The notes: generated by a model from the letters alone, not told the origin. DNA of 64,000 nt from Cymbidium sinense (GCA_021442155.1 CM038216.1:161247983-161311982), one strand, 5' to 3'. Positions 1 to 12,779 are shown, counted from the first letter of the stretch. A program made the numbers and translations.

Positions 1-560
1 TCACAAGAGGTACAAAGAGAAATCTCTCAATGAAAAATAAAGTTTATACAAGTTCTCATACTAAAGAACACAATCTTGAGTTAAAAGGCACAAGACTCAA
101 GGCAAAGCAAATGAAAAAAATAAACAACTAAGTGCAACCTTACCTACAATAATTTAGTAGAAGAAAAGAGGAGAGAGAGATGTCCCCACCCTTCTCTTAA
201 GCACTTTTTCCTATGCCTCTTTAAAAATTTTCACATTCATAATTCTTGAATTAAGTCCCCTAAAAAGAAGTATTTATTGGGAGAAGGTTGAATAAAAAAT
301 TATTAAATTTATTCTTGAAGAAGTCTGCCCAATCATACTGCATAATTTATAATCATACTATACGATCAATTTAATTTACTAGGGTTAATGCCATGGATGA
401 TCAAGTCATCCTGAACAATCACAACTATTCATACCGTATGATTTGTGTATCTCACCATTTATTTTAAAATCAATTTTGATGTATGGAAAGTTAGATTCGT
501 ATGGTTTTTATGAAGTATTGATACTAGAATGCAATATATTTGTTTACATGGTAACTTATC
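1..560. other. non-coding left edge, probable retrotransposon DNA
   Basis: There is no convincing reading frame. The stretch holds short near-palindromic ATCATAC / GTATGAT motifs at about 333-370 and 437, which recur at 12.8-13.0 kb and 15.7-16.1 kb. Around 445-480 it resembles the beginning of the LTR at 10044 (both contain GTATCTCACCATTTA). I infer LTR-related or leader DNA belonging to the copia relic just downstream; no primer-binding site is visible. Confidence 0.35.
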
Positions 561-589
561 TTATATTACTGAAAGTGATTCGATTCCCT

Positions 590-1830
590 TAAATTAAAAG
601 ATAATTTCATGTTCTTATAAGATATCTCTTCCGGATGAGATTTCTTATTTATTATCTTTTAAATTTGAAAAAGATATACTTGATGCTCTCACTTTGTTAT
701 ATAGTTGTGATTATAAGACAAGTGATAAGAAGTTCTTACAGGAAAATGATATTCTTATTGATACCATAAAATTAAATTCAAATCCCCAAGTGTGTGCCTT
801 TGATCCAAAGAACAATAAGAAGAAAAATAAGAAAAATAAAGAAAAGGAGAATAAAAAAGATTTTAAAAAAAGTCTTATAGTGCTTAGAACAAGAAAATAA
901 AGAGCTTCCATATACATCCCTCAAGTTAGCCACCCAAAGTTTCAATTCTCAAAATGACTCTGAGGATGACCTTGAGGTAAACAATCTATCCTATGAAGAG
1001 TTGTCAAATGTCTTTTATGAATTAGTAGATGTTTATAATAAATTATAAAAGTAATACATTTCCTTTAAAAAAAGTCTAGAACTTTTAACTAAATATTGAC
1101 ACTTTGATGAAAATAAATGAACCACTTTTATTTGATGCTCAAAAATTTCATGATATGATTTATTTTCTTGAAAATAAAGTAGCTTCATTGAATACCAAAG
1201 TAAATTATTTGCTTTATGATTTATCTTGTACTTTTACATCCTTCTTTCATGATGAGTTTATTTCCAAAAAAAAAAGTTGATGAAAATAAAGTATTGTAGA
1301 ATGAGTTATTATTTAGAAATAAAGTTGAACATGAATTACATATTGAGATTGAAAGTTTAAACAATGAAAATACTAATATTAAAAGTAGATTGACTGGAAT
1401 ATCTTTATCTTCTACAAGTTTTTGTTGCTCACATGCTTTACATTCAAATCCATCCATGTCTTGCAAGAAATATTCATGTTTTTCACATACTTTAAATAAT
1501 TGTACATATCACAAGCATATTAATTCATTCTTTAAAATTAAACCTAAAAATTATAATTCATTTATACATGATTTGCCCAATGTTACTTATACTTATTATT
1601 GTAGGAAAGGTCATGTTTCACATGTTTCTTCATTTAGGAGTTCTATGAAATTAAATGCTTCATCTTTGTACATTTGGATTTCTAAGGGAACTAGTTTGCA
1701 TCCCATCATCTACTTATTCAAATATTTGTAATGCTACTAATGCTAAAGGATCCAAGCTTGCTTGGATACCAAAATCTAGAAAATGAGATTGTATTGCAAG
1801 CTTGCCTTCATGAAGGACCAATGAAAATAA
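590..1830 (+). pseudogene. Ty1/copia gag relic (Sirevirus-like)
   Basis: This is a decayed gag and gag-pol junction of a copia retrotransposon, spread over several frames. In order there is a lysine-rich tract (about 800-880), an acidic helical stretch (about 940-1055, reading NDSEDDLEVNNLSYEELSN) typical of the gag C-terminal coiled coil, and a Cys/His-rich stretch (1390-1660) ending in YYCRKGHVSHVSSFRS. That last stretch resembles a CCHC zinc knuckle that has lost its first and last cysteines. It is followed at about 1737-1780 by NAKGSKLAWIPKS, the GPKxxWVPK-like signature that follows gag in many plant copia elements. Stops and frameshifts separate these pieces. The protein would package retrotransposon RNA; this copy cannot. 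The call rests on motif order rather than a database match. Confidence 0.65.
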
Positions 1831-2087
1831 GAGATATAGGTACACAAAAGCAATATTAAATTACCCAAAGGTATATATTAAAATTAATATACAAAAGGAA
1901 TGGCTTGAGGTAACACACTTTATATTTTTAATTTATCCCTTCTTTATATGTATTTATGTCCTTAGATTAGTTATGTTTCATTCATGCTTAACTAATCTAT
2001 ATAAGCTTCATGCTCAATTTATTTAAATAGATGAGTAGTTTCAAAATATAATTTAATTTTTTTTATAAATTCTATGAATTTCACATG
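1831..2087. other. non-coding spacer
   Basis: AT-rich DNA between the copia gag relic and the first giant-repeat copy. I see no gene, RNA or structured repeat in it. Confidence 0.5.
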
Positions 2088-2279
2088 TGTTGACCTAACT
2101 TTTGGAGTGAGGACTCATCATTCCCATCTTAGACTTAGGAACCTTCTAGGTACTTGGGAAGGATACTTCCCTAGACTTAGGATAGGCATTAAGACAAATA
2201 GGTCTTACCTATCCTATGGCCTAAACCAACCCATGCTTGTCCACCATCCAAAACTAACTTCAAGCCAACACAACTAACC

Positions 2280-3330
2280 TCAATTGAATTTTGTTTCCCA
2301 TCTAAGCTCCAATCCAAATTGACTTAGACCCTAACCTAAGTTAGCTCCATCATGATCCTTTGATCCAACTCAAAGCCCATTCAAGTAAACCAAATCCAAT
2401 TGATTTTCACAAAAGCACTCCAACCATTCAATATATCATTTCAAACTCTTATAATACTTACAATCAAACTAATCAAATCAAATGAATCCAATCAACCCAA
2501 GTTAGCCCATTTAACCCAAAGGTCCAAATGAGCCTTAGTCCAATCAAACTTAAATCAATTACAATCAAGGCCGTCAATCAACCTTAAATCCATCAATGAA
2601 CTCTTCTCAACACCCAATTCCACTAATCCAACTCTATCAACCCAATTGGCCCACTTGACCAAAAGTGGCCTAAATGACCATATTGACTTAAACTTCAATC
2701 CAACCCCATCCAATCCCTTTCATAATGATTGTTGACCATCTTCGATAGCCCAATTGTAATCAATTGAATCAAACCAAAACAATTTGACTAATTAACCCAA
2801 GTTGACCCAATTTGACCTAAAGGGTCAAATTGGGTCAAATCTCATTAGAACTCCATTGAAATCAATGTTCTAATTAATCATAAATTAATTATTGAACAAG
2901 ATCCAACCTTCAATTGAACCCAATTTTGTCAACCTAACCCAATTGATCCATTTAGCCCAAATTGACCTAAAGGGTCCAATTGAACCAAATCCTTCCCAAA
3001 TCCAAATTGATTCAAATCAACACCTAAAATCATTCTCAAATGATCAATTGAACCTAAACCAACCCACCACCCAAGCCAATTTGGCCAATTTGACCAAATT
3101 GGTCAACTTAGCCCATTTGGCCTAAATGAACCCAAATGAGCCAAAATTAAATCCACTTCAAATTAAACTAAATCAATTAAACCAATACAATTCAAATGAT
3201 CAATTGAACATATCCAAACCCATAGTTTGACTCTATTTGACCAATTGGTCAACCTAGCCCAATTGAACCCCATTTGACCCATATGGGTCAAATTAAGCCA
3301 AACTCATCCGAACCAAGTCCAAACCTAACC
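2280..3330 (+). repeat. TTGACC/CCAATT-rich low-complexity tract of copy A
   Basis: About 1 kb built of variants of CCAATTTGACC, AACCCAATTGAACC and TTGACCAATTGGTCAA. A perfect 16-base palindrome TTGACCAATTGGTCAA lies at 3237-3252. The reverse complement of this tract occupies 61930-63400 in copy E and a weaker version occupies 22730-23420. The short ORFs here (for example 2892-3125, Asn/Pro/Leu-rich) are by-products of the repetition. Confidence 0.8.
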
Positions 3331-3529
3331 AAACTTGCATGACTCATTCTTGGGTCTCCATGAGCCAAGTGGACCAAACCCATGGTGAACCTAGTTTGGG
3401 TCAAAACCCTTGAACCAACCCACCCAAATGGGACAAAATCCCCATTTGGATGGGTTCTACCACTCTCCAAGCCTTGGCAACCACCTTTAACCATTATTGG
3501 ACACTAGGACCACTGACCTAACCTAACCC

Positions 3530-4320
3530 AAGGCTATTGGGTTCAGCCTTTGGCCATGAGAGGGTGAACTCACCCATGACATGCCATTGGTTCACTTCGA
3601 GAAGGTGGTACACCCCATGCGAGCCCATGCCACTACTTCAACCTCTCAAGTACCTCCACCTCAACAATCCCCTGCCACCTCCAGCCACCTACCCTAGTCA
3701 GATGATTGCTAAAGGCTAAGCCAATCTCAGCCCTTGGTTCACTTGGGGAGGAGAGTATACTCCTCCCAATCCATTCAAACTTCATAGAGAGCATCCTTAG
3801 AGCATTCCGGTCCAAGACCCTTCCCCGAATCCCTAGTGCATTCCATCACTGAGGAGACCAACCACTGAGCAAAACTGAGAGCCCCATCTCTCCAACCTCA
3901 CTAAAACCTCACCAAATCTAAATTAACTCTCCCCACCTTCCCTCACTCAAGCGAGTCAAAACAAATCGATTCTCAGTTGATTTGATCATCGAAAGGTACT
4001 CCAAGACCAACTCTGGGGAGCTTTGTGATGGTGCTTGGTCCATAGAGGAAACGGTGAGGTAGCTTGAGATCTTCTCAATAAGGCTTCATCTCTTCAAGAT
4101 GAAGCTACCTTTGTCGACAGTACTGCTGGTCTTTTGCTCCAATGGGGTAAAAATTGGCAAATCATAGATTTTCTCTAGGTGCTGGTCTTTTATGAAATGA
4201 ATTGTGATTTTATGCAATTTCCACCATAGGATCTCCTTAGATCTCTTCCTCAAACATTTTGGAGTCAATCTTGCCATGCCACGAGCTCGGTGAGCTCGGA
4301 TCAAGTGGTGAAGGGCAAAT
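3530..4320 (+). other. GC-richer island of copy A, non-coding
   Basis: A stretch less AT-rich than its surroundings, corresponding to the islands at 55030-55860 (copy D) and 60830-61700 (copy E). Short ORFs on both strands show no recognisable domain and are not conserved as proteins among the copies. I regard it as part of the U3-like region of the repeat. Confidence 0.45.
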
Positions 4321-4345
4321 GGTGTTCGTCATTCTGCGCTCGGGG

Positions 4346-4366
4346 GATGACGGATCATCCGTCATC
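4346..4366. repeat. 10-bp inverted repeat with 1-nt centre
   Basis: GATGACGGAT, a single C, then ATCCGTCATC: perfect 10-bp arms within the island of copy A. It could form a small cruciform or be a dimeric protein-binding site; function is unknown. Confidence 0.7.
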
Positions 4367-6000
4367 CGTTTCACATGATTAGAATGGAAGGCCGTGATTT
4401 AATCTATTATTATTCGATTTAATCCTTAAGAAACCATGAGATTAATCTTAGTAGTTCAATCTGAGATCGGATGGTGGGGATGAAAATTGTGTCCACCACT
4501 GAGTCAGCTGTAGCGTCAGACGATTTAAATAACCTATCTCGTGGTACCACATAGAAAGCACTACTGCATCAGTTTCTGCATTGCACCGATTATTTTGGGA
4601 GTTAATTAAGTGTTAATAATTCAATTAAATGGCTAGAGCTTTGAAAATTCATAACTAATTATAAAAAAATCCACAAAATAAAAGAAACCCATATTGGAAA
4701 GGGTAAATAGAGGAAAATTTAATAAAGAAAAAGTCACTAATGTTTGATCAATAAATAGTTCTTAATTAGAGTTTTGAATTTAGGCTAATTACCAAATTAA
4801 GGCTTAATTACCTGGCCAATTGATCCTAAATTTGGTGGGTTAACTCCATGGGATGTCCTCCGCCTTCCATAATTTTCTTAGAATTTATTAGCCATGTAAT
4901 TCAAATAATTTGAAATTCTAATTCTAATCACCCTCCTTAATCAAGTTTATATTTATTAAAATTTCTAAATAGTAAAAATTAAATAATTAATAATGGCTAA
5001 TCATTGTAAACAGTGGAAATGTTGAGGGAAAATAATTAGGACTTCTTTCCTAATCACTTCCCTAAATACATTTCATTAGGAGGGTTAATTAATACATGTG
5101 GTAATTAGGGATTAATTAAGCAATTAATGATGAAGTAAAATCAAATTAAAATGATGATTGGTTTAGATAATTCAAGTTTGATTCATGGGTTCCCCTTTAT
5201 GTGTTTAATAACATAAAGATCATTATGGAATTTATGGTTAACCCATGAGTGTGGGAAAACTACAAGAGTATTTAATTTAGATTTTTCTTTAATCTAATTA
5301 ACTCTTAAGTATGAGCCTAATTACATTTAAGTCCTTCTGGGAGCATTACAAATTTTAATTTTTCATAAGCATATCATTGGAGGCTCAAGATCAAGTAGTT
5401 AATTAAATTAAAGAAGCTTAAGAAAGAGTAATTAAATTAGTTGCTTAATGACTTGAACTTAATCAATCCATACAATTTATTTAATGTATTTTCTTTAAAT
5501 ACATTAAGTCACCAACATGGGATGGGGTAAAACATCAAATGTCATTCTCCTCTCTAGGTCTTAATAACTTCAACATCAAAATCAAGATTCCATAAAAATT
5601 TTGGTTAATCTTAAAGAGTTTTATTTGACTTGATTGTCCTTAGGAATTAATGTGATTGAATGTATCATGTGGCAATGTTTAATTATTACTTTTCAATCAT
5701 TATAAATTTGTATGTCATTTGTTTCATGTATTCATGTCTTTTCAAAAAAAATCAAAAAATATATAAAGAATGTAATCATATCTAAATTGCATGCGTTGAA
5801 TTAATCTTACTGTATGGTGTGACTATTATCACTAATAAATCTCAAATTATTTTTCATATTATAAGCTAATGATGAAAATTTAAAGTGATGTTGGCTATGA
5901 ATATTCTATGTGATTTATATTCACTTATAGTTTAAACATGTTAAAGGGTTGTTCTATTTTCAAGATTCATGTGTATGTTTACATATGTTTGAATGTTAGT

Positions 6001-6350
6001 AAGTATATAATCTAGACATCCTAGGAATATGAGGCTTTAAGTATCCCCAAGGAGGTCTTAGATTACCTCACTTCCCTGGTTTAACAATGACACATACTTA
6101 CTTAATTTCACTCATATGTGTATATGTACTAGAATTTGGATAGAGCTTTATATGACTAAATAATTTTCTAATATACAACCTTTTGCATGATTTTCATTCA
6201 TATGTTTATGTATATGCTTATGTGTACTGAAGTTAATAAGTATATAGTTTGAACATTCTGAGAATACGAGGCTTTAAGTATCCCCAAGGAGGTCTTAGAT
6301 TACCTCACTTCCCTGGTTTAACAATGACACATACTTGCTTAATCTTTAAT
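6001..6350 (+). repeat. two copies of the hairpin-prone module in copy A
   Basis: Two direct copies about 237 bp apart (GTATCCCCAA at 6041 and 6278). Each reads roughly GAGGCTTTAAGTATCCCC, then AAGGAGGTC, TTAGATT, ACCTCACTTCCCTGG and TTTAACAATGACAC. AAGGAGGT and ACCTC(A)CTT can pair. The same module is found in copies B, C and E and is among the best conserved parts of the family. Confidence 0.8.
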
Positions 6351-7468
6351 ACATGCATATATATGTGCTTAACTAAGGATTGAAATCTTTCTTTTCTACC
6401 AAAATATATACATTAAAAAAATCATCAAGTGTGCAAAAACATGAATATATTGTATGTATGAGTAAGAAACAAAGAAATATGCATGTTATTGATGATGAAA
6501 AAGAATGATGTAATATTATCCATGTGATAGTAATTTAGTCTCATTAATCTTAAGATACCTTTCATGTTTGAATAGGATTCTTTAAGATTAACCCAAACCT
6601 AGGATTAATAAAATGTTTAATAAATCATTCACTTAAAGAAACCAAAAAATGATAACAACATACCTTTAGAAAATAACTTAGGGTAGGGATGAAAGAGGGT
6701 CAAACATCTTTCATGTCTTTATAACAACTAGATGTTAAGTAAATATTAAGTGAAACAAAAGAAAATATAAATTAAAATCCACCCATCCTTTTAATAACTT
6801 GAAGTGAAACCTCCCCTCATGTGTAACTTGAACATTCCAAAACTTTTAGACAATCATATACTTAGATCCTAGCTAAGACATACCACACCAAAGCTTAAGC
6901 ACACTAGAATACTAAGTCACCCCTTCTAGCTCCAAGTTAAGATGGTGTATGTTGTGATGTTATATTTTATTTTGTGATGTAATGATTTAGACTGGATGTT
7001 AAGATAGTTTATGTGTAAAGTGGATGTTAAGCCATTCATAGCCTAATGATATTTTATGTAGGAATTATGCTAAAGGGATAGCTGAAGTAATGGATAATAA
7101 ATATAAATTCTCTTGCTTGTAGGTTGCTTATGCCCCTAAGCATAATCCAATTAGGATAGTGGGCTTGGTTGCCCATGTGTAGGGTGTTAATTCCAAATAT
7201 CTGAAATATACTTGCTTGATTTGAATGCTTGTTTGGCTAACATCTATTTTGCAGGTATAGTTAGATTTTATTTTTCATAAACATTTAATATTTACAATAG
7301 GAATTAATATTAGGTTAGGATGATCAGTGGCTAGAAGGCAAAGACTTGGGAGGCCCCGTGAAGCTTAGAGCAAAACCAAATTAAAGGAGAAAGGAAAGAT
7401 GAAGAATGAAGACCCCATAACATTTACTTTCATTGTAATTGTAATATTATTTTTTATAATATGGGTTG

Positions 7469-7475
7469 TATAAGG
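7469..7475 (+). promoter_or_regulatory. TATA-like element of copy A
   Basis: TATAAGG followed by GTAGAGCTCAGCTACCC. The same block stands at 44190 (+), 48616-48622 (-), 52752-52758 (-) and 57322-57328 (-). Conservation of position and flanks in five copies suggests an LTR core promoter reading in the element's orientation. Confidence 0.55.
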
Positions 7476-8974
7476 GTAGAGCTCAGCTACCCAATTTCAT
7501 TATTTTTTAGGGAGAATGGTGGTACTTGGCCGCACCGATCTTTTATCTTTTACAAAAATTTATAAATGTTTGGTTGTCATGTTTAGATTGTGCAATAGAA
7601 ATGGCATGCTTTACATAAGCCTCTTAAAGTTTGTTGATTGAATGTGTGACCTGGATGTGGTAGGCTCTTTAGGATAAAATTAAATAATCTACACCCACTA
7701 ATAACTCATAACTAAGTTCTAAAATAACTCATAACCTCACTTTAAAGCCTAGGTTTATAATCAATGTAAATAAAAGATTTAACAATCCCTTAGGTGAATG
7801 ATGTATGTTATAACAATCATACATATCATCTTATTTCACTCTTGAATAGGGAGGGTCTCCATTCTTGCACGATAGGGGAATGCTTGACCTTTTAGGGCAT
7901 TCCTTGTAGTGGAGAACACCTCATCTCACAGATTTAGTCCACGAACTTATTTCATCATGCATTTAGGCATAACTAGCCCAAGACTTAGTCCAAATGATTG
8001 TGTCAAAATGATTTAAAAGATGGTAAATATTTTCATTAGTCTAAATCATGTATTTATTCCAATCATGATCTAGTCTCTTAAGGAGTGAGTTTAAAACTCT
8101 AATTTCCCTTCTTAATTACATAACAACCTAGCTATCTTGCATTTTACATAAGATTGGCCTACATGGTTTCGAAGCATAGGAGGTGTTAGCTGGCGGCCAC
8201 TCTAGGCTGTTATATGTCCAGAAGAGTCAGGATGAGTTTATCCATTCTTATGGAGGTAAACCACTATATCCCATTTTTTGATTAGACTTAAGTCATGGCT
8301 TTTAGCTTGTGCTAAAGCATCCTAGATTTAGATTATGAGGCTATTTGTTTCCTTCGGGCTACGAGTATAAGTCCTTACTTCTTAAGCATTTCTATAATCT
8401 TGTGTTGATGGACTATAAGTCCTAGCATTCTAATAAAGATTTCAACTTAGACAAAAGTAAATTCTCTCTTCCAAATATGTAAAGCCTCACTATAGGGTAG
8501 AGTGCTCACTTGACTTCTTAGTATCATGAGTGCTCCCATACTTATCTTCTTTGGAATCCATAAATAAGTTTTTCCACTTGAACTCTCCCACTTGACATTC
8601 ATGAAAACCCAATCCTTTGATAGTCTAGCTTTGAAATCTTTAGAGATATTTATTGATTTTCTATAGAGTATTCTTAGGAAATTTCTATTTCTTATGATGT
8701 AATTAACAATGGAAGCTTACTTCCATATGGAATTAAAGAACCCGACATAAAAATAAACTCTGCCTTACTTTTCTATGTAAAGTAGGGAAAATATATCTCA
8801 TATATACAAAGACCCATCTACCTTAGAAGTCCTTATTAGGTGATTAAGTCTATTGGTGGGTGATGCTTTCATCTTTCGAGGTGGTGCATCATACCTTAAT
8901 TTCATACTCGATTGCTTTAATAAGTACCCCCTAAGATCTGCATAGTGTCCCAATGACTCCAAATTAAAACACCA

Positions 8975-10043
8975 CAAGATGTTGTTTGGCTTATTGTGAC
9001 TTTAACATTTCATAGACTTTATGAGTATTATAATTTTTTGCCAATAAATGTTTTTAATTATCATGATTTGGATTTATATTTTAAAATTCTCTAAAATTCA
9101 TGATATGTAAATTTAGTTGCTCACCCTATGTGCATCTATTTTTTTTAAACTAGATTAGTTTCTAGTTTGGAAGATAAAATGCTTACCTAATTAATATTTA
9201 CAAGATTTAATCTCTTATGGCCACATTTAATAAATTATAATTTTTAATAGCTTATTGATTTCATCAAGCTTATTTAGTAAATGTTTTGTGATCCAGAGCT
9301 CAATATTCTTAATTTGAAACTCATCATTACTTTATATAGATCATGATTATTAAATTGGAATAAATATGTAATTAGGTTCTATGAATTATTTTGTAAGATT
9401 ACTAATTCTCTTTTGACATCTGTCTTCAATGTTAAGAAAAATTTATGATTTTTATTCCTCGTTCTTCAATTAACATTTGATACAATTACGTATGATTTGA
9501 TAATAAGATATTTTTTGTTGGTATTTTATGTTGTCTTTACCTTCAAAAATATTGTTTATTTTGAATGTTTAAGATGTGGAATATCAAATTGCTTCAAATT
9601 TTGCTAAATTTTATTTTAGAGATAATTTGTATCTTTCTTATGATTAATTGTATATTTTCATCACATATAATATTTTCTTCATTTACATTTTTTTTCAAAG
9701 TTAGTTTCATGTAAAAAAATTTATATATTACTTTACATTAAATCGGAGGAGAATATCAAGCATGTCAATCTTTATTTATTGTTATTTTTATCATCTCATG
9801 CTAAATTTACTTTTGTACTTAATTAAGGAAGAAAATTTTATTGATATAACCAACTTCTATTTTATTGTCAAACATTTGTTGATGTCAAAAGGGGGAGAAA
9901 TGTTGATGTTGGTGTATATGACAAGTGATGATGGTTAGACTTTTAATCTTCCACATATGCATTTAGTGAGGGAGAAAAATATTTATAATATTATTTTTAC
10001 CCTTCGCACCACCATCAATTTGTCATCATCAAATAGGGGAGAT
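8975..10043 (+). other. 3' internal non-coding part of copia element, with polypurine tracts
   Basis: AT-rich DNA without a usable reading frame between the end of copy A and the LTR at 10044. It contains GATGTCAAAAGGGGGAGAAA near 9880 and CATCATCAAATAGGGGAGAT immediately before the LTR. Runs of this kind are the polypurine tracts from which copia elements start plus-strand DNA synthesis, and multiple tracts before the 3' LTR are known in Sireviruses. I infer that it is the far end of the element whose gag lies at 590-1830, interrupted by copy A. Confidence 0.55.
10027..10043 (+). promoter_or_regulatory. polypurine tract before the 3' LTR
   Basis: CATCATCAAATAGGGGAGAT directly precedes TGTTGAG, the plant copia arrangement of PPT followed by the LTR start. 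A second purine block, AAAAGGGGGAGAAA, lies about 150 bp upstream. Confidence 0.7.
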
Positions 10044-12770
10044 TGTTGAGTATACACTTTATGTATCTCACCATTTAATTTTATGATAACAAATCTTGTG
10101 TAATAAGAACTAATAATTTCTTTGCATGATAAATTATCTACATTAATCATTATAATTATCATTCTTAAATTATAATTTTATTATGGTAATTATATATTTT
10201 TAAAGCTACTAATTATTAATTTTAAGTATTTTAGGAAATTCATTAGACTCAATTTGCTTAGTCAGATCAAGAAAATCATATCACCTCGATGAGGGTAGTT
10301 TCGTAACCTTCCTAGGTTATGCAATAATAAGATAAATAAGAGCTCAAAAATATGAAAATAATTTTTTAAATAATTCCATATAATTATTTGATTATTTGCA
10401 TAATTTTTTATATTTTATTTGCATCATATTTTAATTATTCTTTAAATTATTCTTTTAAATAATTTAAGTACTTAAGTCTTATCCACTGTGTTATAAAGTG
10501 TGTTGTATTTATTTCACACTTAATTTAATTATTTTAATGCTTGGTCTTATTAATTATTAAATTATTTTTACATGAGAGTGAAATTATTCATGAATTATTC
10601 ATATTATTCTTTTTCTCTCTCCTATCCTTTTATTTTTTTTGTCTCCTATCAAAATTATCATCCCAATTTAGTTATCATAGAATTTTTTATAATTTTGTGA
10701 CGAGGAATTTAATGTTATTTATTTAATTTCATACAATAATATTTTTCTCACTTTATTGAATTTTAAATTCTAAAATTATTTGAATTTGAATATTTTGAAT
10801 ATCAAATTGTATATTGCCTTGATTTATTTTAAATTTAGATTATTTGTTTATGACATGTTTTGATAAAAAAATAATTTTTTTTATCATGATATATTCGAAT
10901 TAATTTATTTTATTTAAGGCATTAATATTTTCCATATTTGAGAATTTTTAAAAATCAAATTATTTTAAATTTTAAATTTTGAATCATGCCATAAATTATT
11001 TTCAAATTTATTTTATTTATTTTGGCATGCTTAGGCAAGCTCTCTATTTATTCTAATTAATTTAATTAAGTTTTATTTGAATTAATTTTATTCAGATGAA
11101 ATTTAAAGTCAAATGACTTTGAATTTAATGCACTTTCTTTATTGGATTTTTGTTTTCAATAATATTTAGCTAGCCCACCAAAATCTTTTTTTAATTTACA
11201 TAAAAATTATGTTTAAATTTTAGATTCCTTCTTAACCAGTCTCTCTTGATTGCTAATTGATTGAATATCATTAATTGGAGATTGGTTTATTTAAGAAAAT
11301 CTTTGAACGCCCCATATAATGAAGAATCTTTGATTTATTTTATTAAATTAATTTTAAATCTCTTACTTAATTGATTTCTTAATTAATTAAAGTTTTTTAA
11401 TTATGTCCAATGCATTTAAACATATTCCCTCCATTGTTGAACGTCTCACACTTACTTGAATTCATTAAATTCAAATATATTTAATTAAATGTTTGACTTT
11501 TCAATTTGAATTAAATCCCTTCCATATTTATTTTCCCTCTTATTTTTTTCCCACTTGTTTCTTCTTACCTTGGGTGAAATTTTCATGGACTAAACTTTAT
11601 TTAAGGAGTTTATTTCATGATTTCATGACTTAACTCTTTCTTGCAAAATTTCTCTCTTGGCTAAACTCTTACATAATCATTTCTTGGTGTTCAAGTACTC
11701 AAGTTCTCCTCTTCCTCTTTACATCTTCAACCAAATTCAAGGAGAGACCTTCTTCATCATCTTCAAGCCTTGTGCTCACATCTTCATTTATTAAAGAGAC
11801 TTGACTAAGATTATTTCAAGTTGCTTCAATCATTGTTGGTTTTGATTTTTGATGGTTCAGCGTGATTGAAAATAATTGTTATTAATATTATTAAAAATTT
11901 TCTAAAATTCTTTTCAATCATTTTCCAAGTGATTTGAATAATTCATCTTGTCATTAATTTGTGTTTTGATTTGTGAGATCACATCTTTATGGCTTTTACA
12001 AATATTTCTTTTCATAGTTTTCATATTCATGATCTTTGTAGTTTATCTTGTGCAAGTTCTTTAAAATTTGTATTTTATTCAAGGACATTGTCTTAAAATT
12101 GTATTAAGTTCACACTTTCAAATCATCATTCCACCTTCTAAAAATGCTTTAAGAGAATAATTTATTTCAAGTACTTTACATAAAAATCATATCATTGCAT
12201 GTTTTTAAAATAAAAAAGAAACATACACACATTGAACTCTCATTCTTATTTGTCTTAATATTTTTTTGCTGGGCTTGTGAAATAGATTATTTTAAAATCA
12301 AAGAAATAAATTTCATTGTTATATTTTTTTTCTTGTACTACTTTATTTGGGGTTGTACTTGCCCATGTAGGAAAGTATGGTGTCATGGTTGTACTTGCCC
12401 GTTCTAAGAAAGTACGATGTTGGGGTTGTACTTACTAGATGTAGGAAAGTATGTGTTGGGGTTATACTTGCCTGGGTGTAGGAAAGTACAAAAGATTTGT
12501 AGTAATCTTATTTGATTAGTGAATTCCTAGTTAGGGTGACTAGGTGTGGACGTAGATCGATTTTTGGGTTTTGACCAAACCATAAAAATAATTTTTGTCC
12601 CTCATATTTTTACTTTTTTGCATTTGGTTTAGTTATTGCTTTGTTCTTTTATTATAAACAACCTTATATATTTTGTAACTATTTTTTTTATAAAAATTTT
12701 AAAAACTATAATTTAAATTAAAAATATTTTAAAATACCCAATTCAACCCACCCCCCTCCCCATGGTAATT
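10044..12770 (+). mobile_element. 3' LTR of a Sirevirus-like Ty1/copia element
   Basis: The LTR starts TGTTGAGTATACAC right after the polypurine tract and has a GATAACAAA motif near its start. It continues through AT-rich U3 and ends with features typical of large plant copia LTRs: a tandem TTGTACTTGCC block (12351-12489), GTGACTAGGTGTGGACGTAG (about 12535), TTTTGACCAAACCATAAAA, and a C-rich tail CCCAATTCAACCCACCCCCC near 12740. A length of roughly 2.7 kb is long but within the range of this group. The right border is approximate, and no 5' partner is seen inside the window. Confidence 0.65.
12351..12489 (+). repeat. four tandem 36-37-bp units in the LTR
   Basis: Units begin at 12351, 12387, 12424 and 12460. 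Each carries GGTTGTACTTGCC followed by GTAGGAAAGTATG or a close variant. They sit shortly before the probable R/U5 end of the LTR. Confidence 0.8.
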
Positions 12771-12779
12771 TAATAAATT

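Larger units (their letters stand above)
2091..8974 (+). mobile_element. giant LTR-like repeat, copy A
   Basis: A non-coding unit of about 6.9 kb, matched in reverse orientation by copy E (55868-63627) and, over its 3' part, by copies C and D. Shared landmarks in order are a start TGACCTAACTTTTGGAGTGA, the TTGACC-rich tract (2280-3330), a block reading CCATGGGATGTCCTCC near 4846, CACCAACATGGGATGG near 5510, two hairpin modules (6001-6120, 6243-6350), a TATAAGG promoter-like block (7469) and an end reading AAAACACCA at 8966-8974. TG...CA ends plus a TATA element well inside suggest an LTR with a U3 of about 5.4 kb. No primer-binding site follows and no target duplication is evident, so it may be a solo LTR or a non-autonomous element. 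Long non-repeated ORFs are absent. Confidence 0.6.

Noticed and set aside
711..917. Minus-strand Phe/Leu-rich 68-codon ORF
   Set aside because: It is the antisense shadow of the lysine-rich tract of the copia gag relic.
2892..3125. Asn/Pro/Leu-rich ORF
   Set aside because: It is produced by translating the TTGACC/CCAATT low-complexity tract.
6001..6350. Direct repeats considered as a CRISPR-like array
   Set aside because: Spacing is about 240 bp, copies are imperfect, and the context is a plant retroelement.
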